Shown here piece by piece: positions 33,001 to 55,702 of a stretch of DNA of 64,000 nucleotides. A program made the translations under genes and the position numbers. Source of the DNA: Rhea pennata (taxonomy: Eukaryota > Chordata > Aves > Rheiformes > Rheidae); NCBI RefSeq assembly GCF_028389875.1, contig NC_084702.1:70467582-70531581 (forward strand), written 5' to 3'. Every line of letters begins with the position of its first letter. Positions within the stretch are counted from its first letter, which is position 1. The notes under the pieces are model-generated. The model made no database searches. It saw only the letters and a program-made list of their open reading frames with translations, and was not told the DNA's origin.

Positions 33001-36000
33001 ACTCCCGCCCGGCAGCACCCAGGAAGGCAGAGATTTTCTGAGGCTGGGCCTAGACTTTGTCCTGGGCTGGACAGGATGCCGGGCATGGGGCAGAGGCAGT
33101 TACCGATAGCGATGCACCACCCAAGCAACAACGCCGCCGCACTGCCAGACTGACTGTCCTAGGCTCCAGCGGGCTCTCCTGCCGCAGGAGGGAGGCTGAG
33201 GTCACACCGGAGGCTCGTCACTGGGGGGCTGAGCCCAGGTGTGGCCTCTGTAATGGGGCACGGAGGATGCAGCATCAGGAGTCAGGGCTTGCTTTGGTGA
33301 GATGCTGTGCTCCAGCACGCCTTGCTGGCAGTCCTGCTCCCCCACCTCCGGCAGATTCACTGGCTGCCACTACCACCCTGGGGCTCTTTATCTCAGTCCT
33401 GGAGCTGGGCACAGAGCAGCTGGCAGGGCAGCCCTGGCTCAGGATCCAACCCAAAGGGGACGTGCCTGCAGGAGAAGCTAGGCCCTGAGGGCTGGCCTTC
33501 CCGTCACAGACATACAGGGCAGAGCCAGGAGGCTCTGGGGAAGACTCTAGGCTATTTAACACCCAAGTGCAGGTTGCTGGAACAGCTCCTGCTGGCCTTG
33601 ACACCTGCAAAGAAGCTTTCCTACTTAAGGAAGGGGCAAAGCAATTCCTAGCAGAACAGCTCATATCTCTGAGCCAGATGGGGCAGAAACTCCCATGAAA
33701 ACCCAGTCCTAAGGCTCCTCTCCCTGCCCCAGGGACACACGGCGTTGCAGGCATGGTCCTCCAACGGTGCTGCCCTGACTCCCAGCTACACAGAGCTGAC
33801 CCTGACCAGGAAGCCTGGCCTCTGACCTGATGGTGAGGGACAATCCCCAAGTCCCCTCAGAACATCCAGAATTAATGTTTCTCAGTCAAGGCTCAGGGGA
33901 AACAAACCACTCCAGCCATGTTATCACTATCCCTCAGGATAGTGATATCCCCTCAGGAGGGGAGTCATCAAAGCATCTTGAACCTGACACCCAAACCTGA
34001 AGGTGACAGAGCTGTAGGCACTGCTGTGGGTCTCTCTCCCACAGGCAACACTATTACACAATTCACTGCCACTTCCCTAGGCCTGAGCCATTTAGCTCTG
34101 ATGATAACACAGGGTGTAACACTGGCTTGCAAACAATGTAACATTGTACCAGCCAAGACACGCTCCTCGGAAGAGGCAGAGCCCTGAAATCACCTTCAGG
34201 CTGTTCCTGCTGAAGCAAGGAAAAAGACATCTCTAAGAAAAGAACAAGACTTGCTGGAACGTGGGGGTAGATCCACATCCCTTCTTCATCCACACAGCAC
34301 AGCAGTTTTCCTGTCTGGCAACCCACAGGCATTTGTCCAAGCTATGGGAGCACTCTTGAATCTAGTCAAAACAGCCTGCTGGGAAGGCAGGACAGAAAAG
34401 ATACTACACATCCTGTAACAGCTTAAAGTCACAGACTCCCTGCCCTGAATTAAAGGAGACAATGTCAGACAGTTCAGGCATCAGTTCTCCAGACCTCAGA
34501 GTGACTTTTCTCCTCTACCAGAGCTACACTCGATGTTAATGGACTGACCTAGCTTTGACACAGAGATTTTAGCTATAAGAGTCTTAGTCTCCTAAAAAAA
34601 TGCTGTCTGAGAACCTGAGCAGAGCACAGGCGCAGGATGCAGAGAGAAGCAGCAGAGGAAGGGCAATACCACCCCATCCCCAGATTCCAGGACCAGCCCA
34701 GGACTCACTGAGGCCCAGGGTAAATTCAAGCTGCCTCTCCGGGTATGGCCATGGGGCTCCAAAGGACATCCGAGCAGACAGGAAGCACTGACATCCTCTG
34801 GCCAAGCCACAGTGAGATGGCAAACCCAGAACCAGCTGGGTCACAGGAGACCCTCCCACTCATGCCAGGCTAATGCTATGTCCCTTACCTGAGCAGTTTG
34901 TAGTACAGAAACCGGAAGGCCTCCTGCAGCAGCACAGAAAACATCACCCCAAATATCAAGAGCCCCTTCTGCAATGGTTCATCATTGGGGTCACTGGCTT
35001 TTACAGCGATAAACCAGATCAGGGAGGAGAGCAGCAGTGAGACCAGCCAGAAAAAAGCCCTGAAAGAGAGAGAGAGAGGCTGCTAAACAAAGAGCATTTG
35101 CTCTGGACTTCAAGGAGGTAATTTCTGCCTCAGGCAAAAGATCTTCTTTATGTGTCCAAGCAGTGCAGACAGTGCCTGGTGGTGGGCAGACACAGCTGGT
35201 GTACATCTGCGGAGATCCCTGGCTTTGCACCATGTGAGAAGGTGTCTGGGCTGGGGATAACCACTGTCCTGTGCCACGAGGCTCCTGTCAGGTCCAATAC
35301 ATACTTTCTGCTGCAGGCCTAAGTTGAGTGGAGACTATATTCCCTGCGTGCTCCAGGCAGGACTGCTAGAAAACAGCAAGTGTCTTCCTCCACAAGGCTA
35401 GGTTTGTCCTTCCAGGAGGCCAGTCCTGCGCTGTAAGGCATGCTTTACACCAGGCAAGTACACAAAAAATTCTCGAACACAGTGCTTTGCACACAGGCCC
35501 CAGGGGCCGGACAGGTTGTACCTCGGCCTGGACAAAGACCTGGGCCGAGAGCCTGCTCCTCGCTGCCCCGACCCGGTTGTCCTGCCTCCGCGGTGCTCAG
35601 CTGTAACGCTGCCAGGCCACACAGACGCACTGACCTGGTTCCCTGCTGCCCTCTGTCCTCCCAGGGACTGCCCCGTGGCCAAGCACGGACACGAAGGACT
35701 CCCAGCATGACTGTGCTTGGCAGCACAGGCCCCAGGGAAGCAGAGGCACATGGCATGGCACCCCGCCACCTCCCCGCCTGGGTCACCAGTGAGGTCCTCA
35801 GGTGTCACCCAAACCTCAGGAACGGGCCGTGCCTCTCCTGTGCTCATGGCACAGCAGAGCCCCCACTGCAAGAGATGATGTCCCCATGGCAGGGATCATG
35901 GGCAGGAGATTCCCAGGGCCAATCCCAGCTCAGGAAGGGACACCCCAACCTAAGGGTCTTGCCCACCCGCCCAGCAGCAGGGCGTGCACCGACCTCGCGT

Positions 36001-36998
36001 CCACCACCGCACCCAGCAGCGGCACCAGCCACACGCGCAGTCGGGCTCAGAGCCATCTAGCACAGCGTGCCCACGGCCTGCGATGCACCGGTGCCCACCT
36101 GCAGCCAGCCTGCATGCCCGGTGGCTGTGCCAGCACTGGTGCCATGCCTGTGCTACCGCCACGCCAGCACCGGCACCGTCCCCACAAGGTACCAGTACCG
36201 GTGTTTTGCTTGTGCCTTTGCCGAGGTGTCTCACCTGTGTCAGTGCTGGTACCAGGCTGTGCCTGTGCCCTCTGTGACTGCCGGTACTGGTGCCACACCA
36301 GTACTGCTGCCCCTCCTGTGCTGCTACCAATGCTGACAGCAATACTAGTACTTTGCCTGCACCCAGTAGGTGCCTCCAGCACCAGCACCTCTGTCGTGCT
36401 TATACTGGCACCAGTGCTGTCCTGGTGCTCGTGCCAGCACCGTGCCCATTCTGCTAGTGGTACTAGGGCTGGGCTTGCACCCCTTGTGCTCCTGTTCTAC
36501 CTGCACCAAGACAGGCACCAGCACCACACTGATACCGGCACCAGCGCCATGCCTGTGCTGACAGTGGCACCAGTGCTGTGCCGGCCCCCTTCTGTGTTGG
36601 TACCGATACTGGCAGCAGCCCCCTGCCACGCGCAGTGGTATCGGCACCACTGCTGTGCCGGTGCTGCCAGTACCGGCACCAGCACCCCCAGCGTGGGCGC
36701 TGCCATGCCATGCCCCGGCTGGTTACCAGTACTGGCACCGGTGCCCGAGCCGCCGCCACGCCCGGGCTGGTCCCGGCCCGGGTGCCGGCGCCCCTGCGGT
36801 GGCTGTGGCCGGGGCCGGGCGGGCGGCGGCAGCGCGGCGCCGGGCCGCGGGGGCCCCGGGCGGGGCGCGGCGGGGCGGGACTGACCCGGCGATGAGGATG
36901 ATGATGCGCAGCGGGTCGCGGGCGATGGTGAAGAGGAAGAGGCCGAGCGCCGGCCCGAAGGCGATGAAGGTGCACCCGAAGAAGACGGCGAGCGTCAT
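30022..36998 (-). CDS. APH1 family gamma-secretase subunit (whole coding span, 7 exons)
   Basis: APH-1 is the seven-helix scaffold of gamma-secretase (with presenilin, nicastrin and PEN-2), which cleaves Notch and APP stubs in membranes. Exons in transcript order: 36886-36998, 34889-35059, 31682-31755, 31331-31453, 30825-30952, 30317-30440, 30022-30059. They sum to 771 bp, or 256 aa, against 247-265 in human APH1s. It starts MTLAVFFGCTFIAFGPALGL. The helix-packing GxxxG residues G122, G126 and G130 and the polar membrane histidines H171 and H197 fall at the exact human positions. The sequence mixes APH1A-like (LSEDGCSPISIQQMAY) and APH1B-like (FMTMVLIFLHTFWGILFF) stretches, and its neighbours are CA9 and TPM2. 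I therefore assign it to the family without choosing APH1A or APH1B; a third ohnolog is my preferred reading. Confidence 0.95.
30317..30440 (-). CDS. APH1 exon 6 (last helix)
   Basis: Encodes TFCNPLYVGSLVPSYVLMAI and AATWAYLLSGGSAQNVRRFL with a final L. It ends at a GTAAGT donor. Reading on past the donor gives CKSCSVTGTW and a stop at 30285-30287, an alternative 254-aa protein. Confidence 0.94.
30825..30952 (-). CDS. APH1 exon 5 (conserved histidines)
   Basis: Encodes AFMTMVLIFLHTFWGILFFH and WWEIAAVVVMHLAVSGS, with H171 and H197. 128 bp, ending in phase 0. Confidence 0.96.
31331..31453 (-). CDS. APH1 exon 4 (GxxxG helix)
   Basis: Encodes VAGVGFGLMSGAFSMINLLA and DALGPGTVGIYGDSQLYFLT. It contains the tandem GxxxGxxxG of helix 4 needed for complex assembly. 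Confidence 0.96.
31682..31755 (-). CDS. APH1 exon 3
   Basis: Encodes KAIEGLVALSEDGCSPISIQ and QMAY, the loop before helix 4. The SEDGxSPIS string is shared with APH1A and absent from human APH1B. Confidence 0.95.
34889..35059 (-). CDS. APH1 exon 2
   Basis: Encodes AFFWLVSLLLSSLIWFIAVK and KGLLIFGVMFSVLLQEAFRF with YYKLLR, membrane helices 2 and 3. 171 bp. Confidence 0.96.
36080..36720. repeat. Irregular low-complexity array in APH1 intron 1
   Basis: Built from repeated GGTACCAGTGCC / CAGCACCGGCACC-type dodecamers in mixed spacing, including short inverted copies. About 640 bp, bounded by the CpG island at the promoter side. Confidence 0.7.
36886..36998 (-). CDS. APH1 exon 1
   Basis: Encodes MTLAVFFGCTFIAFGPALGL and FTIARDPLRIIILIAG, the first membrane helix. 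It ends two bases into a codon before a GTCAGT donor. Confidence 0.95.
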
Positions 36999-37119
36999 GG
37001 CGCCGCCGCGGCCCGGAGCGGCCCGGACGGGACGGGACGGGACGGGACCGCTCCGCTCCGCTCGGCCCGGCCCGGCCCGGCCCGGCCCCGCCGCGCCCGC
37101 CGCCCTTCCGGGACCGCCG

Positions 37120-37127
37120 TGACGTCA
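37120..37127. promoter_or_regulatory. Palindromic CRE (TGACGTCA)
   Basis: Full 8-bp cAMP-response element, 122 bases upstream of the APH1 start codon, in a CpG island where such sites are usually functional for CREB/ATF. Confidence 0.6.
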
Positions 37128-37173
37128 GCCCGCCGCCGCATGCGCGCTGCGCCGCCGCCGGAAGCGCAGCGCC

Positions 37174-37249
37174 GGGGGCGTGGCCAGGCGGCGGGGGCGT
37201 GGCCAGGCGGCGGGGGCGTGGCCAGGCGGCGGGGGCGTGGCCAGGCGGC
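37174..37249. promoter_or_regulatory. Four exact tandem 19-bp GC/KLF boxes
   Basis: GGGGGCGTGGCCAGGCGGC is repeated four times head to tail with no mismatch (37174, 37193, 37212, 37231). Each unit holds GGGGCGTGG, a good Sp/KLF site. The 19-bp period puts sites nearly two helical turns apart. Confidence 0.8.
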
Positions 37250-37299
37250 CGCATCGCCGGGGCGGGCGGGGAGCGCCGCCGGGGAAGCGCCGCCGGGGC

Positions 37300-38500
37300 C
37301 GCGGCGGGGCGGGAGCGCGGGCGGTCGGGCTTTCCGCGGCCCGGAAGGAGGCAGCGCCCTGTAAAACCGCCGCGGGGCAGCGAGCGGCTCCAAACCCCCC
37401 CGGGCTGCCCGGGGCCCCGGGAGGGGAGACGTGCCGTGGGGTGGCCGAGCACCCTGCGCGCCGCGGGAGCGCCGGGATGCGGTGTGCAGAGCCGCGGAGC
37501 AGAGCCGGGCCTGGGCGGGGAGCGGAGTGCGGCCGCACCTGGGCAGGAAGGAGGTGGGAAGGTCTCACCCCGCGCCTTTCCTGAGCTGCGAGCGGTGCAG
37601 CGAGTGAAGGAAAGCGGATGGCCGGAGCGATCGCTGCCAGCCGCCCGGCTCGCCCGGGGGTCGGCGTGACTCCTGCCGGTGTTTCCCGGCGGCTGGAGGC
37701 TCTGCTTGTAGAGGGACATCCGCCTGCTGGCCCGGGACACCGGCGCTCGGCGCTGGTCGTGGAGGGGCCCCAACCAGAGGGCAGAACGGGATCGGGTCTC
37801 CCGGGCATCTCCAGGGGAGCCGCCTCCCTTTCTCGGTGTCAGCGAGGAGACACATCCTGTCACTCTTTATCTAAGGGAAAAAGGAACAGACCGGGAGGAA
37901 ACTCCCTGAGCGCTTCAGGGACGCCTGCTGTACTACCGTCTGCTAGTTTAGATTAGGCAGCTGTCCCCGAGGGGGGGTTCAGTGCCTGGCAATGGGAAAT
38001 ACAACCAGTTTGCAGGGTAAGCAGCTAACTGCAGACCTGAAGACACTGACAAGCAATAGCACGCGCACGTGTGTGGACGCACACCGGTTTACGTGCTTAG
38101 ACTGTGACTTCAGCCTGAACCGTGCAGCAGGCTCCACAGAGAGGTCAGTGCCTGCATGGCTTCCCAAGTGCCAGGCAGGTAACGTGGCGGTTGTGGTAGG
38201 GGACACACTAGTGAGGTATCAGTGTGCACCTGGTCGAAGGGTGGTCAGTTTGGACTTTGAGTTTCCTTTCTTAAGGCTGTGCATCACGCATGTGCCAAGG
38301 AAGAGCTGGAAATGTGGGAACGCAGCCCAAACTACGCACATCATCACTCCCAGCCCTCCAAGGCCGAGGTGGGCATCCAACTGCACTACCCACCCCATAG
38401 CAAGGTCCAGAGCCTCCGTGAGATCAAGGCAGGGAGATTCCCCCCCTCCCCAAACCCACATCTCCTAGTGTCCATACACACCCACAAGGACTAAGCATAC
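37300..38500. other. Spacer between APH1 promoter and TPM2 3' end
   Basis: The GC-rich half (to about 37,860) is the outer part of the CpG island; the remainder is ordinary sequence. No coding exon recognised. Confidence 0.55.
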
Positions 38501-38521
38501 TCATCCATCTTGTCAAACTGC

Positions 38522-38527
38522 TTTAAT
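38522..38527 (-). terminator. TPM2: TPM2 distal poly(A) signal (ATTAAA on minus)
   Basis: TTTAAT on plus, that is ATTAAA on minus, 202 bases past the stop of last exon 9d. It would serve transcripts ending in 9d. Confidence 0.6.
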
Positions 38528-38728
38528 ATTTGAACATGAAGACAGGACAGAGCCATTCTGGCTGTGCACAGACAAGACACCCTTGAGCCACGGTGTAAGG
38601 CTGCAGGGTTTCCCTTCTCAATGGATGCGTGGATTTGGCCAAGATGCAGTTCAGCTGATGACGTCCAGAGCATGCCAGTGGGGTGCAAGTGTGGGGTAGG
38701 GAAGAGGGACGGGAGCTCCCCAGGCAGC

Positions 38729-51692
<12,964 letters not shown>

Positions 51693-51834
51693 CTAAGAGC
51701 CGGGGAGGGGCCGCGCCGGCGGGGCCGCCCCCGCGCCGCCCCCGCCGCCCGCCAGCACCTTGTAGGGACAGGCCCGGGCCAGGGCGGCCAGCGGCCGGGG
51801 AGCAGCGCCCGGGGGGGCGGCCCCGCGCCGCCGC

Positions 51835-52665
51835 CCCCCGGCCCCCGGCCCCAGCGGGCTGCGCTGGGGACACCTCGGGGGCGCTGCGCTGGGGGCGCCT
51901 CGGTGACATGGTGCTGGGGTCTCCTCGGGGGCGCTGCGCTGAGGACACCTCGGTGACATGGTGCTGGGGTCTCCTCGGGGGCGCTGTGCTGAGGTCTCCT
52001 CTGGGGCGCTGTGCTGGGGACACCTCGGTGACATGGTGCTGGGGTCTCCTCGGGGGCGCTGTGCTGGGGACACCTCGGGGGCGCTGTGCTGGGGACACCT
52101 CGGTGACATGATGCTGGGGTCTCCTCGGGGGCGCTGCGCTGGGGACACCTCGGTGACATGGTGCTGGGGACACCTCGGGGGCGCTGCGCTGGGGAAACCT
52201 TGGTGACATGGTGCTGGGGACCCGTCAGTGGGGCTGTGCTGGGGACATCTCGGGGGTGCTGCGCTAGGGACACCTTGGTTACATGGTCCTGGGGACCCCT
52301 CAGTGGGGCTGCACTGGGGACACCTTGGTGGCATGGTGCTGGGGACACCTTGGTGGCACTCTCCTGGGGACACTTTGGGGGCGCTGCGCTGCAGACACCT
52401 CGGGGGCATGGCACTGCAGACACCTCGGAGGGGCTGCTCTGGGGACACCTTGGTGGTATGGTGCTGCGGACACCCCGCCGGCTCTGAGTGAAGGGCATTC
52501 CCGTGGCACTGTGCTGGGGACAGCTCGGTGGCACCGCACTAGGGCCACCCTAGTGACACTGGGTTAAGGGCACGGTGGTGGCACTGCACTAGGGCTTACC
52601 CCGGTGACACCACCTCGGTGGCACCGCACTAGGGGCACCCCGGTGACCGTGGGCTAGGGGCAGCT
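51835..52665. repeat. Minisatellite upstream of TPM2 exon 1a
   Basis: Unit of about 25 bp, GCGCTGGGGACACCTCGGGG plus GCGCT, alternating with a variant GGTGACATGGTGCTGGGGTC. About 30 copies in 0.8 kb. Diverged copies continue toward 52,665. Confidence 0.9.
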
Positions 52666-52998
52666 TTGTGGCCCTGTGCTGGGGCACATCCGAGGCCTGC
52701 GGCTGACATGGGGACACCCACATTGCTGCATCGGGGACACCGGAGACCCCGCTCCATCTGAGCATCCCACCTCTGCAGGGCTGCTGGCGCCTCCGGCACC
52801 GCCGCGGCCCCACCGGCCGCTTCCCGGCCCGGTTTGGGTGCCGCTTCGCAAAAACCTCCGCAGGGCTTCGCCCGCGTGCCGTGGGCGCTCGCCCCCCGCC
52901 GCCCCACGCAGCCCCCGGCCGCTTTCTGCATTAAAAAACTACGTCCAGCGAGCAAAAAAAGAAAAAAAAAAATGCAATCCCTTCGGATCCAGGATCCT

Positions 52999-53008
52999 CT
53001 AAAAATAA
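52999..53008. promoter_or_regulatory. TPM2: MEF2-type site (CTAAAAATAA)
   Basis: A perfect match to YTAWWWWTAR, standing out in very GC-rich DNA, about 1.4 kb upstream of the TPM2 muscle start codon. E-boxes CAGGTG (near 53,505) and CAGCTG (near 53,527) lie about 0.5 kb further out. Functional role is inferred. Confidence 0.45.
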
Positions 53009-54315
53009 CCCGTGCTTTAATAACTCGCGGGGCTCCTGGCGCGTTCCCAGCTGCCGGCCGGGGGGGGGGGGCCGGGGGCCGGGGGCGGCCACGGGCCCGC
53101 GGGGCGCCCTGCGGAGGCGCCGCGGAAGCGGGGGAAGGGGCGCGCGGGAGCCGCGCAGCGGGCTCGGCGGCGCGGCGCGGTGCGGCGCGGGGGCGGCGGG
53201 GCGTCGTGCCCGGCGGCCGCCAGCCTCTCGCCAGGGCCGAGCGGCCGCTGGAGCTGCCCGGGGGGGGGGGGGGGGGGGACCAGAAGAGGAGCCGCGGGCG
53301 GCCTCGCAGCGCGGCTCCCCCGGCAGCCGCCCGGGCGAGGCGTCCGCGGCCGCAGGAGCCTCCGCCTCCGGCCGTCGAGGGCGGGCGGCTCTCCGAAACG
53401 GGCCGTGGCCCAGGCCGTGCCGGGCGATGCCCCCCGGGGGGGGGGACACACACACACACGCCCGCGCGTCCCGTCCGAGTCCCGCTGAGTGACGGGGCGG
53501 GAACAGGTGGGGAAGGGGCCGGCGGCAGCTGCCGCCCGCCGGGGCCGGCCCCGGGGGGCTATTTCGGGGCCTGAGCTCAGCGCCGGCAGCCCGCGGCGCC
53601 CGGCGCCGCTCGTGGGGACGCGGCCGGCTGCCCCTGGACCGCCGGGGAGCCGGAGGCGTCCGGGTGCTCCTCGACGAGCTGGGAACGTCCCCAGGTGCCA
53701 GTGCCCCCACCTCCCCCACCACCATCGGTGGGGCATCGGCCCTGCGGATATTTTCGGCTCGCGGGAGGCCAGCCGGGAGCGCAGACCCCGCAGGAGCCCC
53801 CTCCCACACCGCCCCCCCACAGCAGCACCTGTGGGGCCGGCCACATGGCTGGCAGCAGGGGTCCGGCCCGCGGGTGCCTGGCGCTGGACGTGCTTCGAAT
53901 ATTTTCCGTGCTGTCTAAGCACCCGTGCAGCTCCCCCCTGCCCCCCCGGAGCGCCGGTGCCGGCGAACCCAGTCAGCGCTCGGGCTTAACCTGCTGCGCA
54001 GCACAAGCGAAGGGCCCTGGCGGCAAACGTCCCCTTGGGGGCAGCTGCCATCCCCCCCTGCCCTGGCCGGCGTGCCAAACCCGCAGCCAAACGAGGCCCG
54101 CAGCCCCCGCTAGGAAGCTGCTCCGAGCCGCTGCTCCCCTGTGATTTGTACGCACGACTTGCCCCCCACCGGAGCTACCCGCTCGTCCCTGAAGCAGCCC
54201 AGCTCCAGGCTCGTGGCTCCCTGCCTGGGTTCTGCGGCGCGCGCAGGGGGGCATTGCCCGTCTCTGCCCCGGCGTGGGACAGCCACACACGCACCCCAAA
54301 AGCAGGAAAACCAGT

Positions 54316-54321
54316 TTTATT
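54316..54321 (-). terminator. TLN1: TLN1 poly(A) signal (AATAAA on minus)
   Basis: TTTATT on plus, that is AATAAA on minus, 1.25 kb past the TLN1 stop. It makes about 54,300-55,570 the 3' UTR. Confidence 0.65.
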
Positions 54322-55570
54322 GATCATCGCGTCTTTCCAAGACAACATCTCCCTTCCCCCCTCCCCCCGGAGCACTGGGGGAAGCTGGTTTCCTTTAACC
54401 TTTAATATGGGAAGCTTAAAGTATCAAAATAGTGAGAGAAGCCTCAGCAAGTGCAAGGGAAAGGGGGCGGCGGGGGCAGGGAACCGGGTGTCCCGGAGCC
54501 AAGGAGGGGTGGGGAGCCGGGCTCCGGGACCGGGCGCCCCGGTGCAAGCCTGCGGCACCCCCGGGGCTCCGAGGCACAGGCTGGGGCTGCTCGGGCTGGC
54601 GGTTAGTGGGGAGGATACGAGCAGGGCAATAAATGAACTTTGAAAGCTGCAGATTCCTTACTACAGAAATTTGACGTTACAAAAATACCAAAGATCTTGG
54701 GAAATGATGCAGGCACTTGGGAACGAGGAAGAGGGCAGAGCTGGCCGGGGACTGCGGGGGAGGTAAGGCCCCGCAGGAAGGTGGCGACGTGGCGGAGAGC
54801 GGCTCTAGGGGCCAAGCCGTCGCGCCCCAGAGCGGAGGCACGGCAGCCCGGCGCTTGGCCCCTCTGCTGAGAGGCTCGGGCTGAAGACGACGCTCTCGGA
54901 GGGGGCTCGGTGCCTCCGGGGGAAGCCGCGGCGGGCAGGGAGACGCAGCCAGCAGTAAGGCATCGAAGGTGAAAGGCGGTTCTGTGCGAGAAGTCAGCAA
55001 GGGAAGGTGCAGAGCTGCTCCCTACCCCCCAAGGGCAGGAGAGGGGGCAAGACACCAGTCTCTCCCCCTCCCACGCAGGGGAGAGGGAGAAGAGAAGAGC
55101 TGGAAAGAGAACGACAAAGGCACACGGGAAATCCCCAAAGGTCTGGAGGGCCGGGAGAGGCCGGGCTGGGCGCGCCGCAGCCCGAGGCCCGCCGCAGCCC
55201 GAGGCCCGCAGCGGGCTCTCCGGCCCCAGGCACCCTGCAGCCCCGGCTGCGCAGCGCAGGCCCGAGGAAAGCCCTGAGCCGGTCCAGAAGAGGCTCCCAC
55301 TCCAGCCGTGCCCCTGCCGTGGTGCGGACACACGTGCGCGTGGGAAGGTGGGCTGGGCGGCGAAGCAGAGTTGCTGGTGCAGCGCCTGCTTGGGGCAGTG
55401 GTGAGCAGTGTCTCAGTTAGTCCTGGTGCTCTGGGTGCAGGCAGAGCTCTAGTCTATCCAAGGCAGCCCTTTGCTCGAGGTGGGTTTTCTTTAAATAGGA
55501 GCCGGCGGCAGCAGTCTGTGCAGTGAGTGGCGAGAGGGCTCTGCCCAGGAGCAGCTCAGTCGCACACGGC

Positions 55571-55702
55571 TCAGTTCTGCTCCTCGTCCCGCAGCTCCGA
55601 CGGCAGGAACTTGTACTGCTGTTGCCGGATCATGGCCAACTTTTTCCGGGCCTCTTCCAGCTCCCGTTCCTTGCGCAGCATCTCCTCCTGGGCGGCGATG
55701 AT
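55571..55702 (-). CDS. TLN1: TLN1 last exon (dimerisation helix)
   Basis: Encodes IIAAQEEMLRKERELEEARK, KLAMIRQQQYKFLPSELRDE and EQN, then TGA. Forms the C-terminal antiparallel dimer helix. Confidence 0.96.
   Translation of the reverse strand: MIAAQEEMLRKERELEEARKKLAMIRQQQYKFLPSELRDEEQN

Larger units (their letters stand above)
36999..37260 (-). promoter_or_regulatory. APH1 CpG-island promoter
   Basis: TATA-less, extremely GC-rich sequence just upstream of the APH1 ATG. It holds pentamer runs (GGGAC and GGCCC, 37,024-37,085), ETS-type CTTCCGG and CCGGAAGC sites, a full CRE and a four-copy GC-box array. Confidence 0.75.
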
